Assembly: GCF_014212015.1 (NCBI RefSeq)
Contig: NZ_JACJVN010000027.1
Location: forward strand, 1-64,000
DNA length: 64,000 nt
Source: Cohnella lubricantis
GTDB taxonomy: Bacteria > Bacillota > Bacilli > Paenibacillales > Paenibacillaceae
Direction: 5' to 3'
Shown here: piece by piece, positions 1-7,621 of the stretch
Numbering within the stretch: the stretch's first letter is position 1
Layout of the letters: every line of letters starts with the position of its first letter
Notes under the pieces: generated by a model
The model's database searches: none
What the model saw: the letters and a program-made list of their open reading frames with translations, nothing else
What the model was told of the DNA's origin: nothing
Position numbers and translations under genes: made by a program

Positions 1-4
1 CCTC

Positions 5-313
5 GAAAGGCGCCCCAAGCGGTCGAGTTAGCGGGTTTGGCCGAGTAACTCGCCCGGAAAGGCGCCCCAAGCGGTCGAGTTAGCGGGTTTAGCCGAGTAA
101 CTCGCCCGGAAAGGCGCCCCAAGCGGTCGAGTTAGCGGGTTTAGCCGAGTAACTCGCCCGGAAAGGCGCCCAAGCGGTCGAGTTAGCGGGTTTAGCCGAG
201 TAACTCGCCCGGAAAGGCGCCCAAGCGGTCGAGTTAGCGGGTTTGGCCGAGTAACTCACCCGGAAAGGCGCCCCAAGCGGTCGAGTTAGCGGGTTTGGCC
301 GAGTAACTCGCAC
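5..313. repeat. Six-copy 51/52-bp tandem repeat
   Basis: Six near-identical units start at about 5, 57, 109, 161, 212 and 263. The first three are 52 bp and the later ones 51 bp, differing by one C in the CCCC/CCC run. Each unit contains CGAGTTA followed by TAACTCG, an inverted repeat, and the right arm lies in CGAGTAACTCG, itself nearly palindromic, so each copy could fold. Read on the minus strand the 51-bp copies give a 17-residue period (containing YSAKPANSTAW), but the 52-bp copies break that frame and no ribosome site is evident, so coding is unlikely. The array begins at the window edge and may extend further. Confidence 0.9.
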
Positions 314-338
314 GACCGATAGCGATAAGAATGCCTCA

Positions 339-817
339 TTACTCCTCTAGCTTCAATATCCATTCCTCGACCTCTTCGCCCCGTGCGTTCGCGAAACCTT
401 TGTCCTCGCCGGCAATCTTGAATCCGCACTTCTCGAGGACGCGGAGCGAACCGAGATTGTCTTTGACTACGCGGGCATAGAGAGGCCGAATGCTCAGACC
501 GGCGACGAATTCGAGAGCGCCGCAGAGGCAACCCCCTGACCCCAGAACGATCGACCGATCCAATAGCCGACGGTCGGTTCGCCGAACAGCTGAAAGCTCA
601 GCAGATGTCCGGCCGCTTGTCCGTTCACGAGGACCGTCATCTTGCGAACGTCTTTATTGTTCAGAGTCTTCTCCCAGCGCGCATCGAAAGCGTCGCGATC
701 GTCCGGCTCTGCCGGCGTGAAGCCGGCCATGTAACGGGCGGCAGGATCGGATTCATGCTCGAAGAAGATCGGCAAATCTTCAATCACGGTCTCCCGAAGC
801 TTGTTCTCGATCGTCAT
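339..817 (-). pseudogene. Frameshifted GNAT-family N-acetyltransferase
   Basis: A GNAT acetyltransferase would transfer an acetyl group from acetyl-CoA to an amine. The gene starts with ATG at 817 behind a GAGGGGAT ribosome site and reads MTIENKLRET through GYWIGRSFWGQGVASAAL, which includes the acetyl-CoA-binding loop. That frame then stops at 494. The C-terminal half (LYARVVKDNLGSLRVLEKCG, the usual last GNAT strand and helix) continues in another frame to a stop at 339. The break lies near 510-525, where a few codons also seem to be missing, so a small deletion is more likely than a single-base slip. The gene is probably inactive unless this is a sequencing error. The tandem array lies directly downstream. 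Confidence 0.75.
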
Positions 818-958
818 TGCTATCCCCTCTACTAACTCAATTGATATATTCCTATCATATTCCATGTTAGTTGAAGCTCCACCGTATTTTGGATGAAAAT
901 CCTATTGTTCGGATCCCGTCTTCGACAAGAATCACGAATGGCCGGACTTGCAGAGCGG

Positions 959-987
959 TTGATCGAATCGGACATCGCCTGTATAAT
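959..987 (+). promoter_or_regulatory. Sigma-A-type promoter for the RidA-family gene
   Basis: TTGATC at 959-964 and a perfect TATAAT at 982-987 are separated by 17 bp. They lie about 30 bp upstream of the ribosome site and ATG at 1018. Confidence 0.65.
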
Positions 988-1017
988 CTTACCAACACGA
1001 AGCAAGGGGAGAGGCGA

Positions 1018-1476
1018 ATGACGCAATCATCGATCGAGGAGCGTCTGCGGGAGCTCGGGATCGAGCTGCCGGCCGCAAGCGAACCGGCGGCCAAATATGC
1101 CAACTTCGTAGAAGCGGCAGGGCTGTTGTTCGTCTCGGGCAAAGGGCCGTCCGGCAGCCCGAGGGGCAAGCTTGGACGCGACTTCACGGTGGAAGACGGC
1201 TATCGCTTCGCCAGGTCGGCCGGTATAGAGGTGCTCGCGGTCGTTCGCAGCGCGATCGGTACGCTCGATCGGGTGAAGCGAGTCGTGAAGCTTCAAGGCT
1301 TTGTTAACGCGGACCCGGGCTTCGAGCAGCCGCACCTCGTGCTGAACGGATTCTCGGATTTGGTGCTGGAGGTGTTCGGGGAGCCGAGAGGCAGTCATGC
1401 CCGATCTGTACTTGGAGCTAGCACGCTTAGAAACCAGCTTCCAATTGTCGTCGATTCGATCTTCCAAGTCGAATAG
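1018..1476 (+). CDS. RidA/YjgF/YER057c family protein
   Basis: This encodes a 152-residue protein of the RidA superfamily. These trimeric cytosolic proteins often hydrolyse reactive enamine/imine intermediates made by PLP enzymes. The start is ATG at 1018, preceded by AGGGGAG, rather than the longer frame reaching back to 871. Visible family features are FVEAAGLLFVSGKGP near residue 40, the central GTLDRVKRVVKLQGFVNA and the end LPIVVDSIFQVE. The length is greater than the roughly 125-residue archetype and fits the YjgF-like subgroup that runs to about 150 residues. The usual catalytic arginine is not obvious by eye, so deaminase activity is not assured. The gene stands alone between its own promoter and a strong hairpin. 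Confidence 0.85.
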   Translation: MTQSSIEERLRELGIELPAASEPAAKYANFVEAAGLLFVSGKGPSGSPRGKLGRDFTVEDGYRFARSAGIEVLAVVRSAIGTLDRVKRVVKLQGFVNADPGFEQPHLVLNGFSDLVLEVFGEPRGSHARSVLGASTLRNQLPIVVDSIFQVE

Positions 1477-1539
1477 AAGAAGGGCGCCTAACCGGCGGTG
1501 CAATCGATCAGCATCCGCCGGCTCAAGGCGCCCTTCTTC
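1476..1539. terminator. Large hairpin between convergent genes
   Basis: GAAGAAGGGCGCC at 1476-1488 pairs with GGCGCCCTTCTTC at 1527-1539. An inner stem CCGGCGG/CCGCCGG (1492-1498 and 1515-1521) closes the loop. It starts on the last base of the RidA-family stop codon. There is no clear T-run after it, so it is a probable but not classical terminator. Confidence 0.6.
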
Positions 1540-1606
1540 CGCACTACCGCTTCCGCACTACCGCTTCCGCACTACCGCTTCCGCACTACCGCTTCCGCAC
1601 TACTGC
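1537..1606. repeat. 14-bp minisatellite, five copies
   Basis: The unit TTCCGCACTACCGC is repeated at 1537, 1551, 1565, 1579 and 1593; the last copy has one change (TACTGC). The array overlaps the end of the ABC-F gene, whose stop codon (1600-1602) lies in the last copy. Confidence 0.9.
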
Positions 1607-3534
1607 TTCTTCTGCGCTTCAATCTTCTCCGCCAGCTCGCTTAGCTCCGTCCAGCGCTCCAGCAGGCCGTTTAGCTTCTCTTCCAGCTTCGCCTGCTCGG
1701 CCATCAATTCTTGGAGCCGGAACGAATCGCTGCCCGACGCTTCCATTTGGGACGCTACCTTCGCGAGACTCTCCTCTGTATCGGAGATCCAACCCTCGAT
1801 GCTCTCGTAATCCTTCTGATCCTTGTAGGACATCTTCAACGGCCGTTCGCGCTCCGTCGAAGCAGCCGCAGGCCCAGCGGCTGCCTTCGGTTTGGCGGAT
1901 GCGCTTGATTCCGCCTGATCCCGCGAGCCCCGGCGCTGCGCCTGCTCCTCATAGTCGGAATAGTTCCCGACATACAGCTCCACCTTGCCGTCGCCTTCGA
2001 AAGCGAAGATGCGGTCTACGGTACGGTCGAGGAAGTAGCGATCGTGGGAGACGGTGAACACAACGCCTGGGAAGTCGTCCAAGTAGTCCTCCAGCACCGT
2101 CAGCGTCGCGATGTCCAGATCGTTGGTCGGCTCGTCCAGGAGCAGTACGTTCGGCGCTTCCATCAGCACGCGAAGCAGCTGCAAGCGGCGCTTCTCGCCG
2201 CCGGACAGCTTGGAGATGAGGCTCCAATGCATGGCCGGCGGGAAAAGAAATCGTTCCAGCATCTGCGTAGCGGATACGGATTCCCCTTCGGCGGTGCGGA
2301 CCTGCTCGGCTGCCTCGCGGATGTATTCGAGGACGCGCTTGCTGCCGTCCATCTCCTCGTGCTCCTGCGAGAACCAGCCGATCTGCACGGTTGGCCCCAG
2401 CGTTACACTGCCCGCATCCGGCTGCAGCTTGCCCGCGATCAGCTTCATCAGCGTCGACTTGCCGCTGCCGTTGCGGCCGACGATGCCGACGCGATCCTCG
2501 GGCACGGCGATATAGCTGAACCCGCGGATCAGGCTCCGGCTGCCATAGCTCATCGACACATGGTCAAGCTCTAGGATCTTCTTGCCCAGCCGCGCCGACG
2601 CGACGGAGATGTCGAGCTTGGCTGCCGCTTCCTTCTTCGGCTGCGCCTTTAGCGCCTCATACCGGTCAATTCGCGCCTTCTGCTTGGTTGAACGCGCTTG
2701 AGCGCCGCGCCGAATCCATGCGAGCTCCCCCCGCAGCAGGTTCTGCCGCTTCTGTTCGGACGCGGCCTCGCGTTCCTCGCGCTCGAGCTTCAGCTCCAGG
2801 AATCGGCTGTAGTTCGCTTCATAGAAGTAGGCGCGTCCCCGGTCGAGCTCGATGACCCGATTGCTGACCCGATCGAGGAAGTACCGGTCGTGCGTAATCA
2901 TGAGCAGCGCGCCGCGGCGCTTCTGCAGCATGCCCTCGAGCCAAGCGACCGAATCGTTGTCGATATGGTTCGTCGGCTCGTCGAGGATGAGCACGTCGGA
3001 AGGCTGCAGCAGTGCAGCCGCCATCGCGACGCGTTTGCGCTGGCCGCCGGACAGCGTGTCCACCGGCGCGTACGCGTCGGCGATGCCTAGCCTCGACAGC
3101 GCAGCCTTCGCTTCACTCTCCATCTGCCACGCCTCGAGCTCGTCCATCCGCGCGTTCGCGGCAATCAGACGCCCTTGCGCCGCAGCGTCGTCCGGCCTTA
3201 GCTCCAGCTCCGCCATCGCAGCGGTATAAGCCCGCACGGCCGCTAGCTGCGGCGAGTTGCCGCCCAGCACATGCTCCAGCGCCGTCTCGCCCGGCGTAAA
3301 GGCAGGGTCCTGCGCGAGCATGCGGATACGGACACCGCCCGCGATGCTGACGTTGCCAGAGTCCGCGGGTTCAAGTCCCGCGATGACTTTGAGGAACGTC
3401 GACTTGCCGGTGCCGTTAACGCCGATAATGCCGATGCGGTCGCCTTCCTCGACGCCGAACGTCACGTCTTCGAACAGCGTCTTCTCCCCGTGCGTCTTCG
3501 ATATATGTTCAATGGACATTAAATGCAAGCTCAT
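1600..3534 (-). CDS. ABC-F family ATPase (Uup/YfmR type)
   Basis: This is a 644-residue duplicated ABC ATPase without membrane segments. ABC-F proteins act on the ribosome, relieving stalls or protecting it from antibiotics. The first domain has Walker A GVNGTGKST near residue 40, signature LSGGQRKR and Walker B LILDEPTNHID. The second has GRNGSGKST, LSGGEKRR and LLLDEPTNDLD. A charged linker joins them, and a C-terminal coiled-coil-like segment follows a Pro/Ala-rich stretch, as in Uup and YfmR. ATG at 3534 is chosen; an in-frame TTG lies just before it and a second ATG (MSIEHI) six codons on. The ribosome site is weak. Housekeeping translation-factor use is likelier than antibiotic resistance, but sequence alone cannot decide. 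Confidence 0.92.
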   Translation of the reverse strand: MSLHLMSIEHISKTHGEKTLFEDVTFGVEEGDRIGIIGVNGTGKSTFLKVIAGLEPADSGNVSIAGGVRIRMLAQDPAFTPGETALEHVLGGNSPQLAAVRAYTAAMAELELRPDDAAAQGRLIAANARMDELEAWQMESEAKAALSRLGIADAYAPVDTLSGGQRKRVAMAAALLQPSDVLILDEPTNHIDNDSVAWLEGMLQKRRGALLMITHDRYFLDRVSNRVIELDRGRAYFYEANYSRFLELKLEREEREAASEQKRQNLLRGELAWIRRGAQARSTKQKARIDRYEALKAQPKKEAAAKLDISVASARLGKKILELDHVSMSYGSRSLIRGFSYIAVPEDRVGIVGRNGSGKSTLMKLIAGKLQPDAGSVTLGPTVQIGWFSQEHEEMDGSKRVLEYIREAAEQVRTAEGESVSATQMLERFLFPPAMHWSLISKLSGGEKRRLQLLRVLMEAPNVLLLDEPTNDLDIATLTVLEDYLDDFPGVVFTVSHDRYFLDRTVDRIFAFEGDGKVELYVGNYSDYEEQAQRRGSRDQAESSASAKPKAAAGPAAASTERERPLKMSYKDQKDYESIEGWISDTEESLAKVASQMEASGSDSFRLQELMAEQAKLEEKLNGLLERWTELSELAEKIEAQKKQ

Positions 3535-3643
3535 CAACCCGTTTCACGCAATGATAATTCAGAAGTTCAACTTGTATCATACCATATTTGCCGTAGATGC
3601 CGAGCCGTTCGGCTGGAAACGGGACTGCGATGATTATTGTTAT

Positions 3644-3664
3644 TGATAATGAGAACCATTATCA
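3644..3664 (+). promoter_or_regulatory. Fur box
   Basis: TGATAAT (3644-3650) and ATTATCA (3658-3664) form a perfect inverted repeat around GAGAACC. This matches the core of the Bacillus Fur operator (TGATAAT-N-ATTATCA type) with wider spacing, and nearby TGATTATTG adds a partial half-site. It lies 50 bp upstream of the reductase start, so iron-repressed expression is expected. Confidence 0.75.
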
Positions 3665-3713
3665 ATTATAATGAGGGTCAGCAAAGTGGTTAGCGGGCGA
3701 GGAGAGATTAGGG

Positions 3714-4727
3714 ATGAACCGCGAAGAGGAACTGTTTGACGTGACCATTATCGGCGGCGGGCCGGTCGGCCTGTTCTCCGCCTTCTATTGCGGCATGAGG
3801 GAATTGAAGACGAAGGTGATCGAGTGCGCGGCGGAGCTCGGGGGCAAAGTGCATTTTTACCCGGACAAGGTGCTTCATGATATTGGGGGCATCGCGGCGA
3901 TTACGGGAGCCGAGTTCATCGAGCAGGTCGTCAAGCAGGGGAAGACGTTCTCCCCCGAGATCGTGCTGAACGAGCGGATTCACGGACTCCAAAGGCTGGA
4001 TGACGGCGCGTTCGAGCTGACAGCGGAGAGCGGGAGACGGCATTATACGAGGACGATCATCCTGACGATCGGCCACGGCGTGTTCGTGCCGATCAAGCTG
4101 GAGCAGGCTGGCGTAGAGATCTATGAGGGACGGCAGCTGCACTATGCCGTCGACGATATCGAACGGTTCCGCGGCAAGCGAGTGGTCATCTCCGGCGGAG
4201 GCGATTCGGCCGTCGACTGGGCGAACGCGATCGAGCCGATCGCGGTGAAGCTGACGGTCGTGCACCGGCGCGACGAGTTCTGGGGGCATGAGAGCAGCGT
4301 GACCCGAATGCGGAATTCCTCCGCCGAGGTGCTGACTCCATATCAATTGGATCTGGTAGCTGGCGATGGAGATCGTATCGAGCATGTGACGGTTCGGCAT
4401 GCGGAGACGAACGAGACGCTAGTCATCGAGGCCGACGAGGTGCTGGTCAATCACGGCATTCGCGGTGACTTCGGCGGCATTCGCGGCTGGGGGCTCGCGT
4501 TCGACGACGAGCGGATCGTCGTGAACGCCAAGATGGAGACGAACATTCCGGGCATCTACGCCGCCGGCGATGTCGTCACCCATCCCGGCAAGCTGAAGCT
4601 GATCGCGGGCGGCTTCATGGAAGGGCCGATGGCGGTCAACAGCGCCAAGGCCTATCTGGCTCCGCAGGAGGAAGTGGCGCCGCTCTATTCCACGCACCAC
4701 GACAAGCTGATCGCGATGCGCGGCTGA
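3714..4727 (+). CDS. Ferredoxin--NADP(+) reductase, YcgT/YumC type
   Basis: This 337-residue flavoprotein belongs to the thioredoxin-reductase-like type-2 ferredoxin-NADP reductases, which pass electrons from NADPH to ferredoxin or flavodoxin in the cytosol. The FAD dinucleotide motif is GGGPVG at residues 14-19, the NADPH motif GGGDSA at 161-166, and the C-terminal FAD segment contains IPGIYAAGDV. The CxxC redox pair of thioredoxin reductase is absent, which separates this family from it. The length matches B. subtilis YcgT and YumC. AGGAGAG precedes the ATG. The Fur box upstream favours the iron-regulated YcgT role, possibly supplying electrons for iron release or Fe-S repair, over constitutive YumC. 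Confidence 0.9.
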   Translation: MNREEELFDVTIIGGGPVGLFSAFYCGMRELKTKVIECAAELGGKVHFYPDKVLHDIGGIAAITGAEFIEQVVKQGKTFSPEIVLNERIHGLQRLDDGAFELTAESGRRHYTRTIILTIGHGVFVPIKLEQAGVEIYEGRQLHYAVDDIERFRGKRVVISGGGDSAVDWANAIEPIAVKLTVVHRRDEFWGHESSVTRMRNSSAEVLTPYQLDLVAGDGDRIEHVTVRHAETNETLVIEADEVLVNHGIRGDFGGIRGWGLAFDDERIVVNAKMETNIPGIYAAGDVVTHPGKLKLIAGGFMEGPMAVNSAKAYLAPQEEVAPLYSTHHDKLIAMRG

Positions 4728-4744
4728 AGGCAGCAAGGCACAAC

Positions 4745-4792
4745 AGAGGCTGTTTCTTGGGTTCAAACGAGCCTGGGGAGCAACCTCTTTTT
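4745..4792 (+). terminator. Probable terminator after the reductase gene
   Basis: AGAGG at 4745-4749 pairs with CCTCT at 4784-4788, with further pairs after one mismatch, followed by a run of T. The stem is imperfect and the loop long. Confidence 0.45.
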
Positions 4793-4813
4793 CATTTTCA
4801 TGGAAAAACTATG

Positions 4814-4857
4814 TTGACACACGATATATTACTTATTATTATATCGTCATACGATAT
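4814..4857 (+). promoter_or_regulatory. Promoter and PadR-type operator
   Basis: TTGACA at 4814-4819 is followed by AT-rich -10 candidates around 4838-4844. Overlapping it are three copies of an ACGATATA half-site: ACGATATA at 4821-4828 faces TATATCGT at 4840-4847, and ATATCGT at 4841-4847 faces ACGATAT at 4851-4857 across CAT. A repressor bound here would cover the -10 region. PadR regulators commonly repress their own operon, so this is the likely autoregulatory site. Confidence 0.65.
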
Positions 4858-4911
4858 ATATACATTAGATATACCGATAGTCGATGCTTCACACCTTGAG
4901 GAGGGATGAAC

Positions 4912-5253
4912 TTGAGCGATCGCAACGAGAACGGGCCGCTGACCGAGGCGTTCTACTATATCCTGCTCAGCTTGTACCCCGGACCGGCGCACGGCTACGG
5001 CATCATGCAGGTAATCGAGCAGATGAGCAGCGGACGCGTGCATGTCGGGGCGGGAACGCTGTATACGGCGCTGAACAGCCTGCTGGGCAAGAAGTGGATC
5101 GAGAACGCGCCGACGCCGGAGTCCACGGATGCGAGACGGAAGATGTACGCGATTACGGAAGCCGGCCGCCTGGCTGCGGAAGCCGAGATGAACCGTCTGG
5201 AAGAGCTGCTTCGCAACGGACGCAAGATGACCGCCAGTAGGGAGGGATTGTGA
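4912..5253 (+). CDS. PadR family transcriptional regulator
   Basis: This 113-residue winged-helix repressor is of the short PadR class. The N-terminal domain runs LTEAFYYILLSLYPGPAHGY, then GAGTLYTALNSLLGKKWIE, the recognition helix and wing, and a C-terminal helix for dimerisation. TTG at 4912 is chosen because GAGGAGG sits 7-8 bp upstream; the ATG at 4906 abuts that site too closely. The gene ends one base before the DUF2812 gene, a pairing frequent in Bacillota, so the two are one operon. The palindromic operator upstream suggests autorepression. The effector cannot be inferred. Confidence 0.88.
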   Translation: MSDRNENGPLTEAFYYILLSLYPGPAHGYGIMQVIEQMSSGRVHVGAGTLYTALNSLLGKKWIENAPTPESTDARRKMYAITEAGRLAAEAEMNRLEELLRNGRKMTASREGL

Positions 5254-5254
5254 G

Positions 5255-5815
5255 ATGGCGAACGGAGCGCGAGTTAAGAAGCGTCACACTTGGCTTAGCT
5301 GGAATTATCGGGAAGAAGAGAAGTGGCTGACAGAGCAATCGGCGGCGGGTTGGCATGTCGTGAAGCCGAACGCGTTCTCGCAGGAATTGGAGAAGGACGA
5401 CTCCGTACGGTACGTGTACCGAATCGATTATCAGCACAATTCCCGCAACAAAGCCGATTTCGCCGACTATCTGCAGCTCTACGCGGATGACGGATGGGAG
5501 TATGTCGGCACCGTATCGGGGATGTGGCACTACTTCCGCAAAGCGCGCAAGGGTGACGAGACGTACGAGCTGTACACCGACCGTTCTTCGCTGAAGAGTT
5601 TCTATCGGAAGATTCAGGGGACGCTAGGCGTGATCGGGTTGGTTAATCTGGTCCTGTTCATCGTGAATGGAAAGTCCCTCGTATCCCGCTATTCGGGCGG
5701 CTGGCTGTGGACGCTGGGCTTAGCTGGAATGGCTCTCTATGCGGCGCTGATCGGTTTGCTCTTCTACGGGTACGCGCGGATGGGCCGAATGATCAAGCAA
5801 GCGGATGCGGATTAG
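5255..5815 (+). CDS. DUF2812 domain membrane protein
   Basis: This 186-residue protein has a soluble N-terminal domain of about 115 residues and two predicted membrane helices, near residues 128-143 and 152-172. The domain has the DUF2812 pattern: WNYREEEKWLTEQSAAGWHV, a YVYRIDYQ strand, then DDGWEYVGTVSGMWHYFRK. Family function is unknown, but members nearly always follow a PadR repressor, as here, and the pair may sense or respond to envelope stress. AGGGAGG lies just upstream of the ATG, in the end of padR. No terminator is clear after the gene. Confidence 0.82.
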   Translation: MANGARVKKRHTWLSWNYREEEKWLTEQSAAGWHVVKPNAFSQELEKDDSVRYVYRIDYQHNSRNKADFADYLQLYADDGWEYVGTVSGMWHYFRKARKGDETYELYTDRSSLKSFYRKIQGTLGVIGLVNLVLFIVNGKSLVSRYSGGWLWTLGLAGMALYAALIGLLFYGYARMGRMIKQADAD

Positions 5816-5897
5816 GGAGAGAAGGCGGTTCGTTCTTCGGCTCGTCCGCAAGCCCAGGCAACCGATGTCAGAAATATTCGCTGATTCGGACCGGCGC

Positions 5898-6368
5898 CTA
5901 CTCGTCCTCTTCGGGCAATAACCGGCTGCGCACCTCCGGACTCGGGAGCGCGCAAGCTTCCGTCTGCCGTCCGAACCAGCGGTACCGTCTAGCGGCGAAT
6001 GCGTCATAGGCGGCATCGCGCCATCGCAAGGGAACCGCTTGGAAGACGTATAGCAGCGGCCAAGCGCCGCGCAGCCGGAGCGCCGCCCGCAGCGCGGCTT
6101 CAGAGCGGATGTAGCCTCGCCCGTCTTCGATGAGCACGACGCTGTCCGTCTCTTCCGGCACGCCGCATTGGGCCAACAGGCGGCGCCCCGCCGAAGATTG
6201 CAGCGATGCGAAGCGGAATCGTCTCTTCGGATCCCGCCTTGCGATGAACCGGACGGTTCCGTTGCAGAACACGCAATCGCCGTCGAAGAGGAGCACGTAC
6301 GGCGGCGTGGCGCCGGCGCCGGCGCCGGTGTCGCCTGAACGCGTCTGAAGCTTGCTCGGATCCGACAT
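5898..6368 (-). CDS. DCC family (DUF393) thiol-disulfide oxidoreductase-like protein
   Basis: This 156-residue protein carries the DCC motif FDGDCVFCN, with D31-C32 and C35 forming a CxxC-like pair in a thioredoxin-related fold. DUF393 proteins are small, putatively redox-active proteins of unproven function. ATG at 6368 is chosen because a purine-rich GAGGAGGGG site precedes it; the frame extends 20 codons upstream without support. An Ala/Gly-rich stretch precedes the domain, and the tail is acidic. It is transcribed towards the DUF2812 gene and has no obvious operon partner. Confidence 0.85.
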   Translation of the reverse strand: MSDPSKLQTRSGDTGAGAGATPPYVLLFDGDCVFCNGTVRFIARRDPKRRFRFASLQSSAGRRLLAQCGVPEETDSVVLIEDGRGYIRSEAALRAALRLRGAWPLLYVFQAVPLRWRDAAYDAFAARRYRWFGRQTEACALPSPEVRSRLLPEEDE

Positions 6369-6434
6369 GATGCTCCCCCCTCCTCTTGATGCTTCCACTA
6401 TACCAAATTTCGAATACCACGTAACCAATCGTCA

Positions 6435-6467
6435 AAGCCGCTCCTCCATTGTTGGAGAGAGCGGCTT
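6435..6467 (-). terminator. Terminator of the ABC operon
   Basis: AAGCCGCTC (6435-6443) pairs with GAGCGGCTT (6459-6467), with an inner CTCCA/TGGAG extension. It lies just beyond the stop codon of the last permease gene (6472). The T-run on the minus strand is short. Confidence 0.65.
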
Positions 6468-6471
6468 CGTT

Positions 6472-7620
6472 CTAAATAAACTGTCTGGTGTCGTTGTTGC
6501 GGCTGAAGCGGAAGATGGCGACTAGCGTGAACGCTGCGGCGAAGCCGACCAGGATGGCGACGTTCAGCCCGAGGCTGCCGAGTGTCTGGCCTTCTTGAAG
6601 CTTGGTGATCGTATCCAGAATCCAACGCTGCGGCAGGAAGTTCGAGATGTGGCGGACGGTGTCCGGCATAATCTCGGCCGGGAAGAAGCAGCCGGCCAGC
6701 AGGCAGCTCGGCGTAATGATCAGGTTCTGCATCGCGCCGGCGTTCTTGCTGTTCTTGGCGAAGGCGGTGATCAGCAGCGCGAGGCCGATGGCCGTGAGCG
6801 AGAAGAGCAGCATCGTGGCGAGCATCTCGCCGTATGGAACCCCCGAGTCGATGTGGAACACGTTCTTCATCATGAACAGCGTGAAGGCGATTTGCAGCAA
6901 TTGGATGATGAAGGCGACGAGAACGTGAGCGAAGACATATCCGCGGGCTGTCACTGGAGAGGAGAGGAGCCGCAGGAACGTGCGATCTTCCCGCTCCTTG
7001 ATGATCAGATTGCTCATATTGACAGCTGAGAACAGCAGGAACATGATCAGGAAGCCGAGCGATTGGTACGTTACGCCTTTCGTGTGGGATGTATCCTTGA
7101 GCGACTCGGCATCGAGCTTGAAGCCCGATTGTTTGTAGTCCGCGTAGATCGCATCGAACGACGCGGGATTATCTGCCGTCGCTCGGCCGATGGAAGCGAC
7201 GTTGCCTACGTATTCCTCCATCATGGCCTTCACGTAGGAGGTGACCGCTGCTCCTTTGGCGGATACGATGCGAAGATGGGCGGGCTGACCATCGCGAACG
7301 CTGTCCGCGAATCCGGCTTCGAAGATGAGCCCGCTGTCGAGCTTGCCGGATGCGATATCCCCGTTCAGGGAAGCGTCGTCAGTCATCGTGATCTCCACGT
7401 TGTTCAATCCTTCGAGGAAGTGAACCGTATCTGCGGTCAGCGCCTTACTGCCGTCTTGGTTAACGACGCCGACGCGCAGCGTGCCTTCGTTCGAACTGCC
7501 GTAGATGAACATCGACAGCAGAATCGTAGCGACCGGCAAGCCGAAGTAGACGATCCAGCTCGATCTCTTGCGGAATGTTCTCCGCAGCGAATGGCTTGCA
7601 ATCCAGATGATATTGTTCAT
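6472..7620 (-). CDS. ABC-2 type permease, second subunit (LnrN-like)
   Basis: This 382-residue membrane protein has one helix near residues 21-40, a large extracytoplasmic domain of about 170 residues, and five or six helices in the C-terminal half, the ABC-2 exporter layout. The segment QNLIITPSCLLAGCFFPAEI is typical of the family. ATG at 7620 lies two bases from the stop of the preceding permease, so the two are translationally coupled. It is the last gene of a five-gene set matching the gene content of B. subtilis lnrJKLMN, where two paralogous permeases and one ATPase confer resistance to linearmycin-type polyenes. The substrate here is inferred only from that organisation. Confidence 0.85.
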   Translation of the reverse strand: MNNIIWIASHSLRRTFRKRSSWIVYFGLPVATILLSMFIYGSSNEGTLRVGVVNQDGSKALTADTVHFLEGLNNVEITMTDDASLNGDIASGKLDSGLIFEAGFADSVRDGQPAHLRIVSAKGAAVTSYVKAMMEEYVGNVASIGRATADNPASFDAIYADYKQSGFKLDAESLKDTSHTKGVTYQSLGFLIMFLLFSAVNMSNLIIKEREDRTFLRLLSSPVTARGYVFAHVLVAFIIQLLQIAFTLFMMKNVFHIDSGVPYGEMLATMLLFSLTAIGLALLITAFAKNSKNAGAMQNLIITPSCLLAGCFFPAEIMPDTVRHISNFLPQRWILDTITKLQEGQTLGSLGLNVAILVGFAAAFTLVAIFRFSRNNDTRQFI

Positions 7621-7621
7621 G

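Noticed and set aside
5-313. CRISPR-like array
   Set aside because: The whole 51/52-bp unit repeats with no variable spacers and there are no cas genes in the window.
89-313. Minus-strand repeat protein (17-residue period)
   Set aside because: The copies with 52 bp break the frame, and there is no ribosome site.
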